Assembly: GCF_934372025.1 (NCBI RefSeq) | Contig: NZ_CAKROJ010000006.1 | Coordinates: 25,848-89,847 of the forward strand | DNA: 64,000 bases | From: an uncultured Blautia sp. | GTDB taxonomy: Bacteria; Bacillota; Clostridia; Lachnospirales; Lachnospiraceae | Direction of reading: 5' to 3' | Part shown: one piece after another, positions 8,893 through 17,574 of the stretch | Position numbering within the stretch: position 1 is the first letter of the stretch | Layout: each line of letters starts with the position of its first letter | Notes under the pieces: generated by a model | Told to the model about the DNA's origin: nothing | What the model saw: only the letters and a program-made list of their open reading frames with translations | Database searches by the model: none | Position numbers and translations under genes: made by a program

Positions 8893-10779
8893 TTAATTTC
8901 TTCTATACTGTTCAAGATATACCAGAAGTACAGAAATATCAGCCGGTGATACGCCGGAAATACGGGATGCCTGCCCGATAGAGATCGGGCGATATTCCTC
9001 AAGCTTCTGGCGTGCTTCGATACGAAGGCTGCCGACTTTTTCGTAGTCCAGATCTTCCGGAATCTTTTTCATTTCCAGCTTTTTGAACTGTTCAACCTGT
9101 TTGAGCTGTCTCTTGATATATCCTTCATATTTCAAGTTGATCTCAACCTGCTGCTTCACATCCCATGGAAGCTCTGTTCTTTCATGATCGATCGGTGCCA
9201 GATCATCATAGTTAAGCTCCGGTCTTCTGATCAGTTCAGCAATCGTTGTTCCAGATTTTAAAAGAGTACTTCCTTTTTCTTCCAGTAATTTCTGGACTTC
9301 TGGTGTTCCACCAATTGTTGCATGTTCAGTACGGTCGATTTCTTTCTGTATCATCTCTTCCTTGCGGAGTAATGCCTGATAAGTTTCCTCATCGATCAGG
9401 CCAACCTGATACCCTTTTTTGCGAAGACGAAGATCTGCATTGTCCTGTCTTAAAAGAAGACGATATTCAGCACGGCTTGTCATCATTCGATATGGTTCAT
9501 GATTCTCTTTTGTTACCAGATCGTCGATCAGAACACCGATGTAAGCCTCAGAGCGGTCCAGAACCAGCTGTTCCTGTCCCTTAATTTCCAGTGCGGCATT
9601 GATCCCCGCAATCAGGCCCTGTGCGGCAGCCTCCTCATATCCGGAGCTTCCGTTGAACTGTCCGCCACTGAACAGACCCTTGATCTTTTTGAATTCGAGT
9701 GTTGGATACAGCTGGCGTGGATTGATGCAGTCATATTCGATTGCATAGGCATTTTTTACGATTCTTGCATTTTCCAGCCCTGGAACAGAATGATACATCT
9801 CATCCTGTACATCCTCTGGAAGGGAACTGGACATTCCACCGATATACATCTCATTCGTGTAAAGACCTTCTGGCTCAATAAATACCTGATGTCGGTTTTT
9901 GTCGGCAAAACGTACTACTTTATCCTCAATAGACGGGCAGTATCTCGGGCCGGTTCCTTCAATCATTCCGGAATACAACGGAGAACGGTCCAGGTTATTG
10001 CGGATAATCTCATGTGTTTTTTCATTTGTATAAGTCAGCCAGCAGGAACGCTGCGGAATCTGTACGGACTCCGGATCTGTGGAAAATGAGAAAGGAACCA
10101 CTCTCTCATCACCGAACTGTTCTTCCATTTTGGAATAGTCAATGGAATTTCCCGCGATTCGCGCAGGTGTACCTGTCTTGAATCGGAACATCTCAATTCC
10201 AAGCTCTTTGAGTGAATCTGTCAGGTAGTTTGCTGCCTGCAGTCCATTCGGACCTGTATAGTTGCTGACATCACCGTAGATACATCTTGCCTTCAGATAA
10301 GTTCCTGTGCAAAGTACGACTGCCTTACAGTGATATATTGCACCTGAATATAATTCAACACCTGTGATTTTACCGTCTTCGGTCAGAAGCTTTGTGACTT
10401 CTCCTTGTTTGATCGTCAGATTTTCCTGATTTTCCAGGGTTTTTCTCATCTCAGTGCTGTACGCTTGCTTGTCGGCCTGTGCTCTCAGTGAATGAACTGC
10501 CGGTCCTTTTGATTTGTTCAGCATCTTTGACTGAATAAAAGTCTTATCAATATTTTTTCCCATTTCACCGCCAAGAGCATCTAATTCTTTTACCAGATGT
10601 CCCTTGGAGCTTCCTCCAATATTGGGATTACATGGCATCAGGGCAATACTGTCTACACTTACCGTAAACATTACTGTATCCATTCCAAGACGCGCACAGG
10701 CAAGAGCTGCTTCACATCCGGCATGTCCTGCCCCAACTACAACAATATCACAGTTTTTTTCCAGTGTTCGTTTCTCCAT
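8893..10779 (-). CDS. mnmG: tRNA uridine-34 5-carboxymethylaminomethyl modification enzyme MnmG
   Basis: 628 aa, full length. The N-terminal FAD-binding motif is VVGAGHAGCEAALACARLG. Other family blocks are GGSSKGHLVKELDALGGEMG, TGTYLKARCIYGD, SGGQFNGSSGYEEAAAQG and the C-terminal helical tail with GVSPADISVLLVYLE. With MnmE it installs the cmnm5 group on U34 of several tRNAs, using FAD, NADH and methylene-tetrahydrofolate. It lies between mnmE and rsmG on the same strand, as in most Firmicutes origins. Confidence 0.97.
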   Translation of the reverse strand: MEKRTLEKNCDIVVVGAGHAGCEAALACARLGMDTVMFTVSVDSIALMPCNPNIGGSSKGHLVKELDALGGEMGKNIDKTFIQSKMLNKSKGPAVHSLRAQADKQAYSTEMRKTLENQENLTIKQGEVTKLLTEDGKITGVELYSGAIYHCKAVVLCTGTYLKARCIYGDVSNYTGPNGLQAANYLTDSLKELGIEMFRFKTGTPARIAGNSIDYSKMEEQFGDERVVPFSFSTDPESVQIPQRSCWLTYTNEKTHEIIRNNLDRSPLYSGMIEGTGPRYCPSIEDKVVRFADKNRHQVFIEPEGLYTNEMYIGGMSSSLPEDVQDEMYHSVPGLENARIVKNAYAIEYDCINPRQLYPTLEFKKIKGLFSGGQFNGSSGYEEAAAQGLIAGINAALEIKGQEQLVLDRSEAYIGVLIDDLVTKENHEPYRMMTSRAEYRLLLRQDNADLRLRKKGYQVGLIDEETYQALLRKEEMIQKEIDRTEHATIGGTPEVQKLLEEKGSTLLKSGTTIAELIRRPELNYDDLAPIDHERTELPWDVKQQVEINLKYEGYIKRQLKQVEQFKKLEMKKIPEDLDYEKVGSLRIEARQKLEEYRPISIGQASRISGVSPADISVLLVYLEQYRRN

Positions 10780-10866
10780 TACTTATCTTCCCTTCTTACT
10801 CTATCTACGCATTATGATACTTACGGATTGTTACGTGCCATGCACTTTCACAATCCTGGTATCACG

Positions 10867-12240
10867 TTACTTACCAACACAGAATTTGCTGAATATCTCA
10901 TTTACAAGATCTTCTCCGACAGATTCCCCCACGATGCGGCCAAGGCTTTCGTAAGCGTTCATCAGATCTATGGAGAAGAAATCCTCCGGCATTCCCATCT
11001 CAATGCTGCCTGTCACAAGTTTCAGGCTCTCTTTTGCTTCTTCAAGAGCTGCCTTATGACGTGCATTTGTGATATAAACCTCATCATTAAAAGAAAGCTC
11101 TCCGTGGAAAAACATTCTCTTAATCTCGTCTTCCAGCTGCCTTATTCCTGTCTCTTCCACAACAGATACCGGAATAACAGGGCTTCCTGTCTTTTTCCTT
11201 AATTCTTCGATATCAACCGCTGCTTCAAGATCTGTCTTATTATAGATCACGATACTCTTTCGTCCGCAAAGAAGATCCATTATCTCACGATCATTGTCAT
11301 CCAGCGGAAGTGAGGAGTCTACCACATAAAGAATAAGGTCTGCATCCTCTGCCATCTGTTTAGCTTTACCTACACCAATTTTTTCAACAATGTCTTCTGT
11401 TTCACGAATTCCCGCAGTATCAATCATACGAAGCGTGATTCCATTCAGAGAAATATACTCTTCCAGAATATCTCTCGTTGTTCCTGCGATTTCTGTAACG
11501 ATGGCACGATCCTCTCCCACCAGAAAATTCAGCAGAGAAGATTTTCCTGCATTCGGTTTTCCAAGAATGACCGTCTTGATTCCTTCCTGGATCATTCTTC
11601 CATCGTCAGCAGTTTTCAACAACTCGCTGATATTTTCCCTCTCTTTTTCCACAATTCCCTGCAGTTCCTGTGGATAGCCTGTGAGATCAAAATGCTCCGG
11701 ATCATCCAGTGCCGTCTCAATATATGCAATCTGGTGGAGCAGTCTGGCGCGTATTTCTTTTACGGCTCTCTGCACTGAACCTTTGAGCTGTTCTACAGAG
11801 CTTTTGAGAGCCATGGAGTTCTTTGCCTGGATAACATCCATAACAGCCTCCGCCTGTGAAAGATCCAGTCTCCCATTCAGGAATGCTCTCTTGGTAAATT
11901 CTCCCGGTTCTGCGATCACGGCTCCGTTTTTAAGTACAGTCTCCAAAACACGTTTCATAGCATACACGCCGCCATGACAATCTATTTCTACGGTGTCCTC
12001 GCCTGTATAGGTACGAGGTCCTCTCATGATCATAACTAATACTTCGTCTACAACTTCCTCACCATCATAGATAAATCCATAATGGATGGTATGGCTGTCA
12101 ACTTCGCGGATATTCTTTTTTCCATTTTTGGAACGGTAGATCTTTGAGATCACGTCCATGGCCTCTGTTCCGCTGATACGGACAATACCGATGCCGGAGG
12201 CACTCATTGCTGTAGAGATTGCTGCAATCGTTGCGTCCAT
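10867..12240 (-). CDS. mnmE: tRNA modification GTPase MnmE
   Basis: 457 aa from the ATG at 12240, chosen because AGGAGG lies just upstream and the protein then starts MDATIAAIST like its homologues; a longer frame reaches 12282. The N-terminal tetrahydrofolate-binding domain includes RISG and GPRTYTGEDTVEIDCHGG. The G domain has G1 GKPNAGKSSL, the G2/G3 regions GTTRD and DTAG, and G4 NKTD. The C-terminal FCVGK supplies the conserved cysteine motif. It is the partner of MnmG in U34 modification. A very long terminator-like hairpin (12252-12327) lies directly before its ribosome binding site. Confidence 0.97.
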   Translation of the reverse strand: MDATIAAISTAMSASGIGIVRISGTEAMDVISKIYRSKNGKKNIREVDSHTIHYGFIYDGEEVVDEVLVMIMRGPRTYTGEDTVEIDCHGGVYAMKRVLETVLKNGAVIAEPGEFTKRAFLNGRLDLSQAEAVMDVIQAKNSMALKSSVEQLKGSVQRAVKEIRARLLHQIAYIETALDDPEHFDLTGYPQELQGIVEKERENISELLKTADDGRMIQEGIKTVILGKPNAGKSSLLNFLVGEDRAIVTEIAGTTRDILEEYISLNGITLRMIDTAGIRETEDIVEKIGVGKAKQMAEDADLILYVVDSSLPLDDNDREIMDLLCGRKSIVIYNKTDLEAAVDIEELRKKTGSPVIPVSVVEETGIRQLEDEIKRMFFHGELSFNDEVYITNARHKAALEEAKESLKLVTGSIEMGMPEDFFSIDLMNAYESLGRIVGESVGEDLVNEIFSKFCVGK

Positions 12241-12251
12241 AATTCCTCCTG

Positions 12252-12327
12252 AAAAAAAGGACGTTACCCTGGGTAAAAGCACACGTCAAGCACGTGTTAT
12301 TCACGCTTTCACCTAGAATAACATCCT
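12252..12327 (-). terminator. Long terminator-like hairpin between khpB and mnmE
   Basis: On the minus strand, a 23-base arm (12327-12305, starting AGGATGTTATTCTAGG) pairs with a second arm (12280-12258, ending CCAGGGTAACGTCCT). There is one mismatch, the remaining differences are G-U pairs, and a small CACG/CGTG stem sits inside. Seven T residues follow, then CAGGAGG and the mnmE start. The stem is far longer than an ordinary terminator. It should end or attenuate transcription from the rpmH-khpB side and may leave mnmE with a separate or read-through supply. Confidence 0.8.
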
Positions 12328-12333
12328 TCTGAA

Positions 12334-13290
12334 TTAATATCTCTTTAATTTAACCACTACATGGCGGTAAGGTCCTTCGCCCTCACTGACTGTTTCAACA
12401 AATTTATTTCCCTGCAGTGCAGAGTGGATGATTCTTCTTTCATAAGGATTCATCGGCTCAAGAACAACAGGTTTTCTGGTCTTTTTCACCTTATAGGCAA
12501 TTCCTCTTGCAAGGTTTTCCAGAGTTTCTTTGCGGCGTCTTCTGTAATCTTCTGTATCCAGTTTTACGCGAATATAATCGGCTTTTCCTTTGTTTACAAC
12601 AAGACTTGTCAGATACTGAAGAGAATCCAGTGTCTGTCCTCTCTTACCAATAAGAATACCCATGTCTTCTCCTTCAAAAGCAACTTCCAGACATCCGTCT
12701 GTTGTGTTGTATTTTGAAGTGATCTGAACTTCTCCAAGATTCATGGATGCAAAAACATCACGAAGGAATACAAATGCTCTTTCCTCAATATCTCTGATTT
12801 CTTCAGGGTCTGTTATAATTTCAATCGGTTTCGATACCTTTACTGGTTTTTCTTTCACCGCTTTTTCTTTTGGCTCTCTGACCGGTTTTTCTTTTGCTGA
12901 TCTTTCTTTGAACTGCTTTTCTTTTGCCGGTTTCGGCTGTTTTTCTTCTTTTGGTGTTCTTGTTTTCTCTGCCTTAATTTCCGCTTTTACTTCATTCTGT
13001 CTTAAAACGGATTTTTCTACAGATTTCTTTGTTTCCTTTACGGTCTCTTCTTTTTTAAAAGCATCGAGTTTAACTGCATCAACGATTTTTTCGATTTCTT
13101 TTTCTTCGGAATTATCTTCTACTTTACGTGCTTTGATAATTGCCGGCTTACTTCCGATTCCAAAAAATCCGGAACTTCCTTCGCTGACTACCTGAATGTC
13201 AAGCTGATCACTGGATACACCCAGTTCAATACATGCCTTGGTAATTGCCTCGTTCTTTGTTTTGGCTGAAAACTGCATATATTCATCCAT
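12334..13290 (-). CDS. khpB: RNA-binding protein KhpB (Jag/EloR)
   Basis: 318 aa. A Jag-N domain (about 1-52, with GSSGFFGIGSKPA) is followed by a long Lys/Glu/Pro-rich linker (about 55-165), a KH domain with GILIGKRGQTLDSLQYL, and a C-terminal R3H domain with NPYERRIIHSALQ. In Firmicutes KhpB binds RNA with KhpA and influences cell elongation and division. It follows yidC, the standard arrangement that gave the older name SpoIIIJ-associated protein. The start ATG has GAGG 8 bases upstream. Confidence 0.94.
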   Translation of the reverse strand: MDEYMQFSAKTKNEAITKACIELGVSSDQLDIQVVSEGSSGFFGIGSKPAIIKARKVEDNSEEKEIEKIVDAVKLDAFKKEETVKETKKSVEKSVLRQNEVKAEIKAEKTRTPKEEKQPKPAKEKQFKERSAKEKPVREPKEKAVKEKPVKVSKPIEIITDPEEIRDIEERAFVFLRDVFASMNLGEVQITSKYNTTDGCLEVAFEGEDMGILIGKRGQTLDSLQYLTSLVVNKGKADYIRVKLDTEDYRRRRKETLENLARGIAYKVKKTRKPVVLEPMNPYERRIIHSALQGNKFVETVSEGEGPYRHVVVKLKRY

Positions 13291-13323
13291 TATAAAACCT
13301 CGACCTTCCTTTCCTGTTTTTCT

Positions 13324-14595
13324 TTATTTCTTCTTATTACGTTCTTCGAAATCTCTTACCATGTTTGCCTTGGCAGTAATGCTTCCGGCTTTTGCATGAG
13401 ATGCGTTCTGATAAGCTTCCTCAACCTTCTTCGCACGAACTGCTTCATCAGATCCACTCATGCCTTTATCGATCTTGTTAATGTTTCGGGCACTCTGATG
13501 CGCCTGATTTGTGATTTTCTGCGGTGGGAGTCCTTCTTTTGCTCTCTTTGCTTCCATCTTTCTCATATTTTCGTTAACAAGGTCATCAATATTCATCTTG
13601 TTCAGATGACGGTTGATCAGTACCTGCTGGATACTTCTTACTACTGAGCTCGCGATCCAGTAAATACCAAGACCTACCGGGAAAGTAAAGCAGAAGAATG
13701 CTGACATAAGCGGCATTACTGTATTCATGGTCTTCATGGAGCTTGCCATTGCATTGTTATCATCATTTCCGTTCGGAGCTGCTGCCTGTGGCATAAGCTT
13801 CAGGTTAAGCATCTGTGTAGCCCAGGAAAGAAGCGGAATTGCAATTGCTGCGATGATCAGGATAATAGAACCTGTTTTAATATAACTCAGTGGCTGGTCA
13901 GCGATGTTGAGCACACCAAAGGTCTGCATTTTCTGAATTTCAGAAGCAGTTTTGCTGATCTGATCTGAAAATCCGGAGAACTGGCTTACCTTCTGTAAGG
14001 ATTCCCACTGAGACGGAGACAGAGCATACAGGAAATCTACGATAGAATCCGCATTCTCAGTTACCTGTCTTACTCGTGTCATTTTGTTGTCTGTGATAAA
14101 GTTGTTGATGATGTCTGTAAATCCATCTACTGCAAGGATTTTTGTGCAGACACCATTAAATACATTGTAAACACTTCCTACATAAGCCGGAATATTCTGG
14201 ATTACCTGATACAGGGCAAACAGGATTGGCATCTGGATTGCCAGCTGAACACAGCTTCCCGTCGCAGATACGCCATATTTCTGGTATACTGCCTGTGTTT
14301 CTTCCTGCATCTTCATCATGGAATCCTGATCTTTTTTACCCTGGTATTTCTTCTGGATTTTCTGGATCTCAGGCTGCATGATCGCACTCAGCTTAGAAAA
14401 TTTCTGCTGTTTGACCTGCAGAGGAGTCATACAAAGGTAGATCAGGATACTGAAAATAATAATACAAAGACCGATGTTCTGAATTCCAACTGCATCCAGA
14501 ACCTTGTAGATTGCATTCATGATCCATCCCATCACGATTGCGATCTGGCCAATGATCGGGGTACCACTCTTAGTAGCCAAAATCATAGTTTCCAA
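13324..14595 (-). CDS. yidC: Membrane protein insertase YidC
   Basis: 423 aa. The YidC/Oxa1/Alb3 core has an N-terminal hydrophobic helix, the GLCIIIFSILIYLCMTPLQVKQQKFS segment with its cytoplasmic hairpin, ATGSCVQLAIQMPILFALYQVI, and C-terminal helices around FFCFTFPVGLGIYWIASSVVRSIQQ. The C-terminal tail is basic, suited to ribosome contact. The start is a TTG 10 bases after AGGAGG; an ATG three codons in is the alternative. It inserts and folds membrane proteins with or without SecYEG. The central loop (about 170-230) is longer than in short Gram-positive YidC proteins. Confidence 0.95.
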   Translation of the reverse strand: METMILATKSGTPIIGQIAIVMGWIMNAIYKVLDAVGIQNIGLCIIIFSILIYLCMTPLQVKQQKFSKLSAIMQPEIQKIQKKYQGKKDQDSMMKMQEETQAVYQKYGVSATGSCVQLAIQMPILFALYQVIQNIPAYVGSVYNVFNGVCTKILAVDGFTDIINNFITDNKMTRVRQVTENADSIVDFLYALSPSQWESLQKVSQFSGFSDQISKTASEIQKMQTFGVLNIADQPLSYIKTGSIILIIAAIAIPLLSWATQMLNLKLMPQAAAPNGNDDNNAMASSMKTMNTVMPLMSAFFCFTFPVGLGIYWIASSVVRSIQQVLINRHLNKMNIDDLVNENMRKMEAKRAKEGLPPQKITNQAHQSARNINKIDKGMSGSDEAVRAKKVEEAYQNASHAKAGSITAKANMVRDFEERNKKK

Positions 14596-14665
14596 TTTTC
14601 TAGTTCCTCCTGGATAGTCTTATGAAGTATACCGTCCCATCGGACAGCTTCTGCTCCATTTAAAC

Positions 14666-14878
14666 TTATGGTACGGGATCATATCCTCCATGAGAAAAAG
14701 GATTACAGCGTAATATTCTCCATACTGCAAGTAACCCTCCCTTAAACGCACCATATTTTTCGATTGCTTCTAAACCATATTGAGAACATGTGGGAATATA
14801 AGGACATTTTGTTCTCTTCATCGGTGAAATATATATCTGATAGAGACGTATCATTTTAATAAGAAATTTCTTCAGCAT
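14666..14878 (-). CDS. yidD: Membrane protein insertion efficiency factor YidD
   Basis: 70 aa, the normal size. It carries the family core IRLYQIYISPMKRTKCPYIPTCSQYGLEAIEKYGAFKGG (written here in two parts: IRLYQIYISPMK and CPYIPTCSQYGLEAI) and ends in RCNPFSHGGYDPVP. The N-terminal amphipathic helix would sit on the inner face of the membrane. It assists YidC-dependent insertion. It starts one base after the rnpA stop codon and is clearly co-transcribed with it. Confidence 0.95.
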   Translation of the reverse strand: MLKKFLIKMIRLYQIYISPMKRTKCPYIPTCSQYGLEAIEKYGAFKGGLLAVWRILRCNPFSHGGYDPVP

Positions 14879-14879
14879 C

Positions 14880-15230
14880 CTAATCCTGCTCCTGTGACAC
14901 AGTTATTTCATGCCTTTCGGCAAGATTTATCAGTGCGCTCTCTATCTCATGATAGCTTCTGTCTTTGGCAGAATTGCGTGCGATCACGACAATATCAAGA
15001 TCTTTTTGGAATCTTTCTTCATTTAAACGATAACTTTCTCTGATCAGTCTGGTGATTCTGTGGCGAACCACACTATTCCCTACTTTTTTACTTACTGATA
15101 TTCCCAGACGATTCTTCATGTGCTGATTAGGCAGCACGTACATCACCAGATACCGATTCGCTTTTGATGTTCCACGCTTATAAACCTGTTGAAAATCTCT
15201 GTTTTTCTTTAAGGACTCTGAATATTTCAT
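14880..15230 (-). CDS. rnpA: Ribonuclease P protein component
   Basis: 116 aa. It has the family opening LKKNRDFQQVYKRG and the RNR signature region NRLGISVSKKVGNSVVRHRITRLIRESYR. It is the basic protein cofactor of the RNase P ribozyme, which removes 5' leaders from pre-tRNAs. AAGGAGG lies 6 bases before the ATG. It follows rpmH as in nearly all bacteria, with a weak attenuator hairpin between them. Confidence 0.96.
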   Translation of the reverse strand: MKYSESLKKNRDFQQVYKRGTSKANRYLVMYVLPNQHMKNRLGISVSKKVGNSVVRHRITRLIRESYRLNEERFQKDLDIVVIARNSAKDRSYHEIESALINLAERHEITVSQEQD

Positions 15231-15251
15231 CGAATCCTCCTTTTTTCGTTA

Positions 15252-15282
15252 TAGAAGAAAAGACCACATCAACTGCGGTCTT
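15252..15282 (-). terminator. Attenuator-like hairpin between rpmH and rnpA
   Basis: On the minus strand AAGACC pairs with GGTCTT around a short loop (15260-15282) and is followed by TTTTCTTC. The stem is short, so partial read-through is likely. This would lower rnpA output relative to the highly expressed rpmH. Confidence 0.5.
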
Positions 15283-15288
15283 ATATCT

Positions 15289-15423
15289 TTAGGCTGATAA
15301 CTGTTTTCTTCCTTTTGCTCTTCTGGCAGCTAATACTTTACGGCCACCTTTTGTGCTCATACGAGCTCTGAATCCATGAACTTTAGCTCTGGATCTTTTC
15401 TTTGGCTGAAATGTCATTTTCAT
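15289..15423 (-). CDS. rpmH: 50S ribosomal protein L34
   Basis: A 44-residue basic protein: starts MKMTFQPKKRSRAKVHGF, continues RARMSTKGGRKVLAARRAKG and ends RKQLSA. This is the standard L34 sequence and length, with AAAGGAGGTG upstream. It is the first gene of the leftward rpmH-rnpA-yidD-yidC-khpB cluster next to oriC. Confidence 0.97.
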   Translation of the reverse strand: MKMTFQPKKRSRAKVHGFRARMSTKGGRKVLAARRAKGRKQLSA

Positions 15424-15486
15424 AGGTAAAGCACCTCCTTTATCTATTATAGCTTATTCGTAATATTTTCCTAGAACATCATTTCA

Positions 15487-15515
15487 ATTATATTCATAAC
15501 ATCCCTGTTCGTCAA
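15487..15515 (-). promoter_or_regulatory. Promoter for the rpmH cluster
   Basis: On the minus strand TTGACG (15515-15510) and TATAAT (15492-15487) are separated by 17 bases, about 65 bases before the rpmH start. A second TATAAT at 15452-15447 lacks a clear -35 element. Confidence 0.7.
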
Positions 15516-15540
15516 GCAAAAAATAGCAAAAAAATCAAGA

Positions 15541-16000
15541 AATCTCAGTATTTAAGCCAATTGTGGAGTAACCCACATGCCTATGTGGAAAGATATGGTT
15601 AACGTAAAGTTATCCACTTTTTGTGGATAACTTGTGGATAACTCACATTTTCATATCAAATTTATCCCCAATTTTCGACTCTATTTTACACAAAGCTCTA
15701 AAAAAATCCTTTATTTTGCATTGTTTTCTCTGTGGATAGAGTTATACACATTCCCCATATCTGTTTTTCCACTATTTTAGATGTTATGTAAACCTATGGG
15801 CCATTATCCACCATTTCCATATTATACACATGTGGATATAGTGGAAAACTTTCCACTTTTATCTCAAATTTCCCCATTTCTACACCCAAATAATGATTGC
15901 TAATCAACGTAATTTATTATAATATATATAAGGATATTTATGTCTTGTAAACAATTACGACTTATATAATATACTTTCAAAGAAACCAGGAGATAGAAAC
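15541..16000. other. Chromosomal replication origin (oriC)
   Basis: The 577-base gap between rpmH and dnaA has no gene. It holds a cluster of DnaA-box-like 9-mers: TTATCCACT (15610), TGTGGATAA (15622 and 15633), TGTGGATAG (15731), TTATACACA (15742 and 15822), TTATCCACC (15804) and TGTGGATAT (15831), in both orientations. From about 15890 to 15975 the DNA is almost pure A/T (ATTTATTATAATATATATAA), the likely unwinding element beside dnaA. Gene context and box density make this the origin. Further weak boxes lie between dnaA and dnaN. Confidence 0.92.
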
Positions 16001-17380
16001 ATGGATAAAGTAATTGAAAATTGGGATAGCATTCTGCAAACCGTAAAAGCAGATTATGATGTTGGTGATGTTGCCTTTAATACCTGGCTTAAGCCGCTAA
16101 AAGTCTACGATGTCAAGGATAATGTAATAACAATTCTTGTTCCATCTGAACAGGTTGTTCTGATCAATCTTCTGAATAAGAAATATAAGCTTCTTCTTCA
16201 GGTTACAATCTGTGAATTAACTGGAATGGATGAATGCGAAGTAAAATTTATATCTCCTGATGAGGCACCAAAAAAAGAAGTTTCTTCTTATGATAATACA
16301 ACATCCGAAAGTGGATTATCTGACATTGATCGTCGCTGCGAAGAAGCTCATCTTAATCCCAAATATATTTTTGATACCTTTATCGTTGGTAACAATAATA
16401 AATTTGCACAGGCTGCAGCCCTTGCCGTTGCCGAATCCCCAGGAGATACTTACAATCCGCTGTTTATCTACGGAGGTGCAGGTCTTGGAAAAACTCACCT
16501 TATGCATTCTATCGCTCATTACATTATTGAACATGATGAAAACAGCAAAGTTCTATATGTTACTAGTGAAGAATTTACAAACGAACTGATAGAAACCATT
16601 CGTAACGGAAATAATTCCGCAATGTCCAAATTCCGTGAAAAATATCGAAATATTGACGTTCTTCTCGTCGATGATATTCAGTTTATTATAGGAAAAGAAT
16701 CAACACAGGAAGAATTTTTCCATACCTTTAACAGTCTGCACAGTGCTAAAAAGCAGATCATCATTTCCTCTGATAAACCTCCAAAAGACATGGAAATCCT
16801 GGAAGAACGCTTCCGTTCACGATTCGAATGGGGTCTGATTGCAGACATCACTCTGCCTGATTACGAAACTCGAATGGCTATTCTTCATAAAAAAGAAGAA
16901 CTTGAGGGCTACAATATCAGCGAAGAAGTTATTAAATATATTGCAACGAATATCAAATCCAATATTCGTGAATTGGAAGGTGCCTTCAATAAAGTAATGG
17001 CAAGTTCCAAGCTTGAAAGAAAAGAAGTAACACTGGAACTTGCAGAACAATCCTTAAAAGATATTATTTCTCCGGATCAACAGAAGATTATTACACCAGA
17101 TTACATTATTTCAGTAGTTGCTGAGCATTATCATGTAACAGTAGCTGATCTCTGTGGTAACAAGCGCAGTTCAAAAATCGTTATGCCAAGACAGATTGCC
17201 ATGTATCTTTGCCGCGATATTCTTGATACTTCACTCAAGACGATCGGAAAAAATCTTGGTGACCGTGACCATACCACAGTTATGCACGGGATAGAGAAAA
17301 TTGAAAAAGAAATACAGACAAATGATAACATTAAAAACTCCATTGACACATTACGGAAAAAAATTAATCCACAGGGATAA
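16001..17380 (+). CDS. dnaA: Chromosomal replication initiator protein DnaA
   Basis: 459 aa. Domain I is N-terminal (1-about 85), domain II a short acidic/Ser-rich linker (about 88-108), and domain III an AAA+ ATPase with Walker A GGAGLGKTHL, Walker B VLLVDDIQF and an arginine-finger region around ERFRSRFEWGL. Domain IV is a DNA-binding helix-turn-helix ending in GDRDHTTVMHGIEKI. It binds 9-bp boxes in oriC, melts the AT-rich element and loads the helicase. CCAGGAGATAGAAAC precedes the ATG. DnaA boxes upstream allow autoregulation. Confidence 0.98.
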   Translation: MDKVIENWDSILQTVKADYDVGDVAFNTWLKPLKVYDVKDNVITILVPSEQVVLINLLNKKYKLLLQVTICELTGMDECEVKFISPDEAPKKEVSSYDNTTSESGLSDIDRRCEEAHLNPKYIFDTFIVGNNNKFAQAAALAVAESPGDTYNPLFIYGGAGLGKTHLMHSIAHYIIEHDENSKVLYVTSEEFTNELIETIRNGNNSAMSKFREKYRNIDVLLVDDIQFIIGKESTQEEFFHTFNSLHSAKKQIIISSDKPPKDMEILEERFRSRFEWGLIADITLPDYETRMAILHKKEELEGYNISEEVIKYIATNIKSNIRELEGAFNKVMASSKLERKEVTLELAEQSLKDIISPDQQKIITPDYIISVVAEHYHVTVADLCGNKRSSKIVMPRQIAMYLCRDILDTSLKTIGKNLGDRDHTTVMHGIEKIEKEIQTNDNIKNSIDTLRKKINPQG

Positions 17381-17574
17381 AGGACTTTTCCACATGCATT
17401 TGTAACTTTGAAAGTTGTTTATACACGAAGTTATACAGTTCAGAAATCCCCATTTTTCAAGCTTTAAGGGACTTTTTCACATATTCACACCCCCCTAAGG
17501 CGGCTACGGCGGATTTCTTTATATATTTTTATTTATAAAGCCAAGTTTGAAACATGAAGGGAGTTATACACATC
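17381..17574 (+). promoter_or_regulatory. dnaA-dnaN spacer with DnaA-box-like sites
   Basis: The spacer holds TTATACACG (17419-17427), TTATACAGT (17431-17439) and a perfect TTATACACA (17564-17572) lying between the ribosome binding site GGGAG and the dnaN ATG. A second box cluster downstream of dnaA resembles the bipartite origins of Bacillus. The last box could also let DnaA repress dnaN. Confidence 0.5.

Noticed and set aside
15601..15845. TGTGGATAA-type repeats as a CRISPR-like array
   Set aside because: Spacing is irregular, both orientations occur and the units match DnaA boxes.
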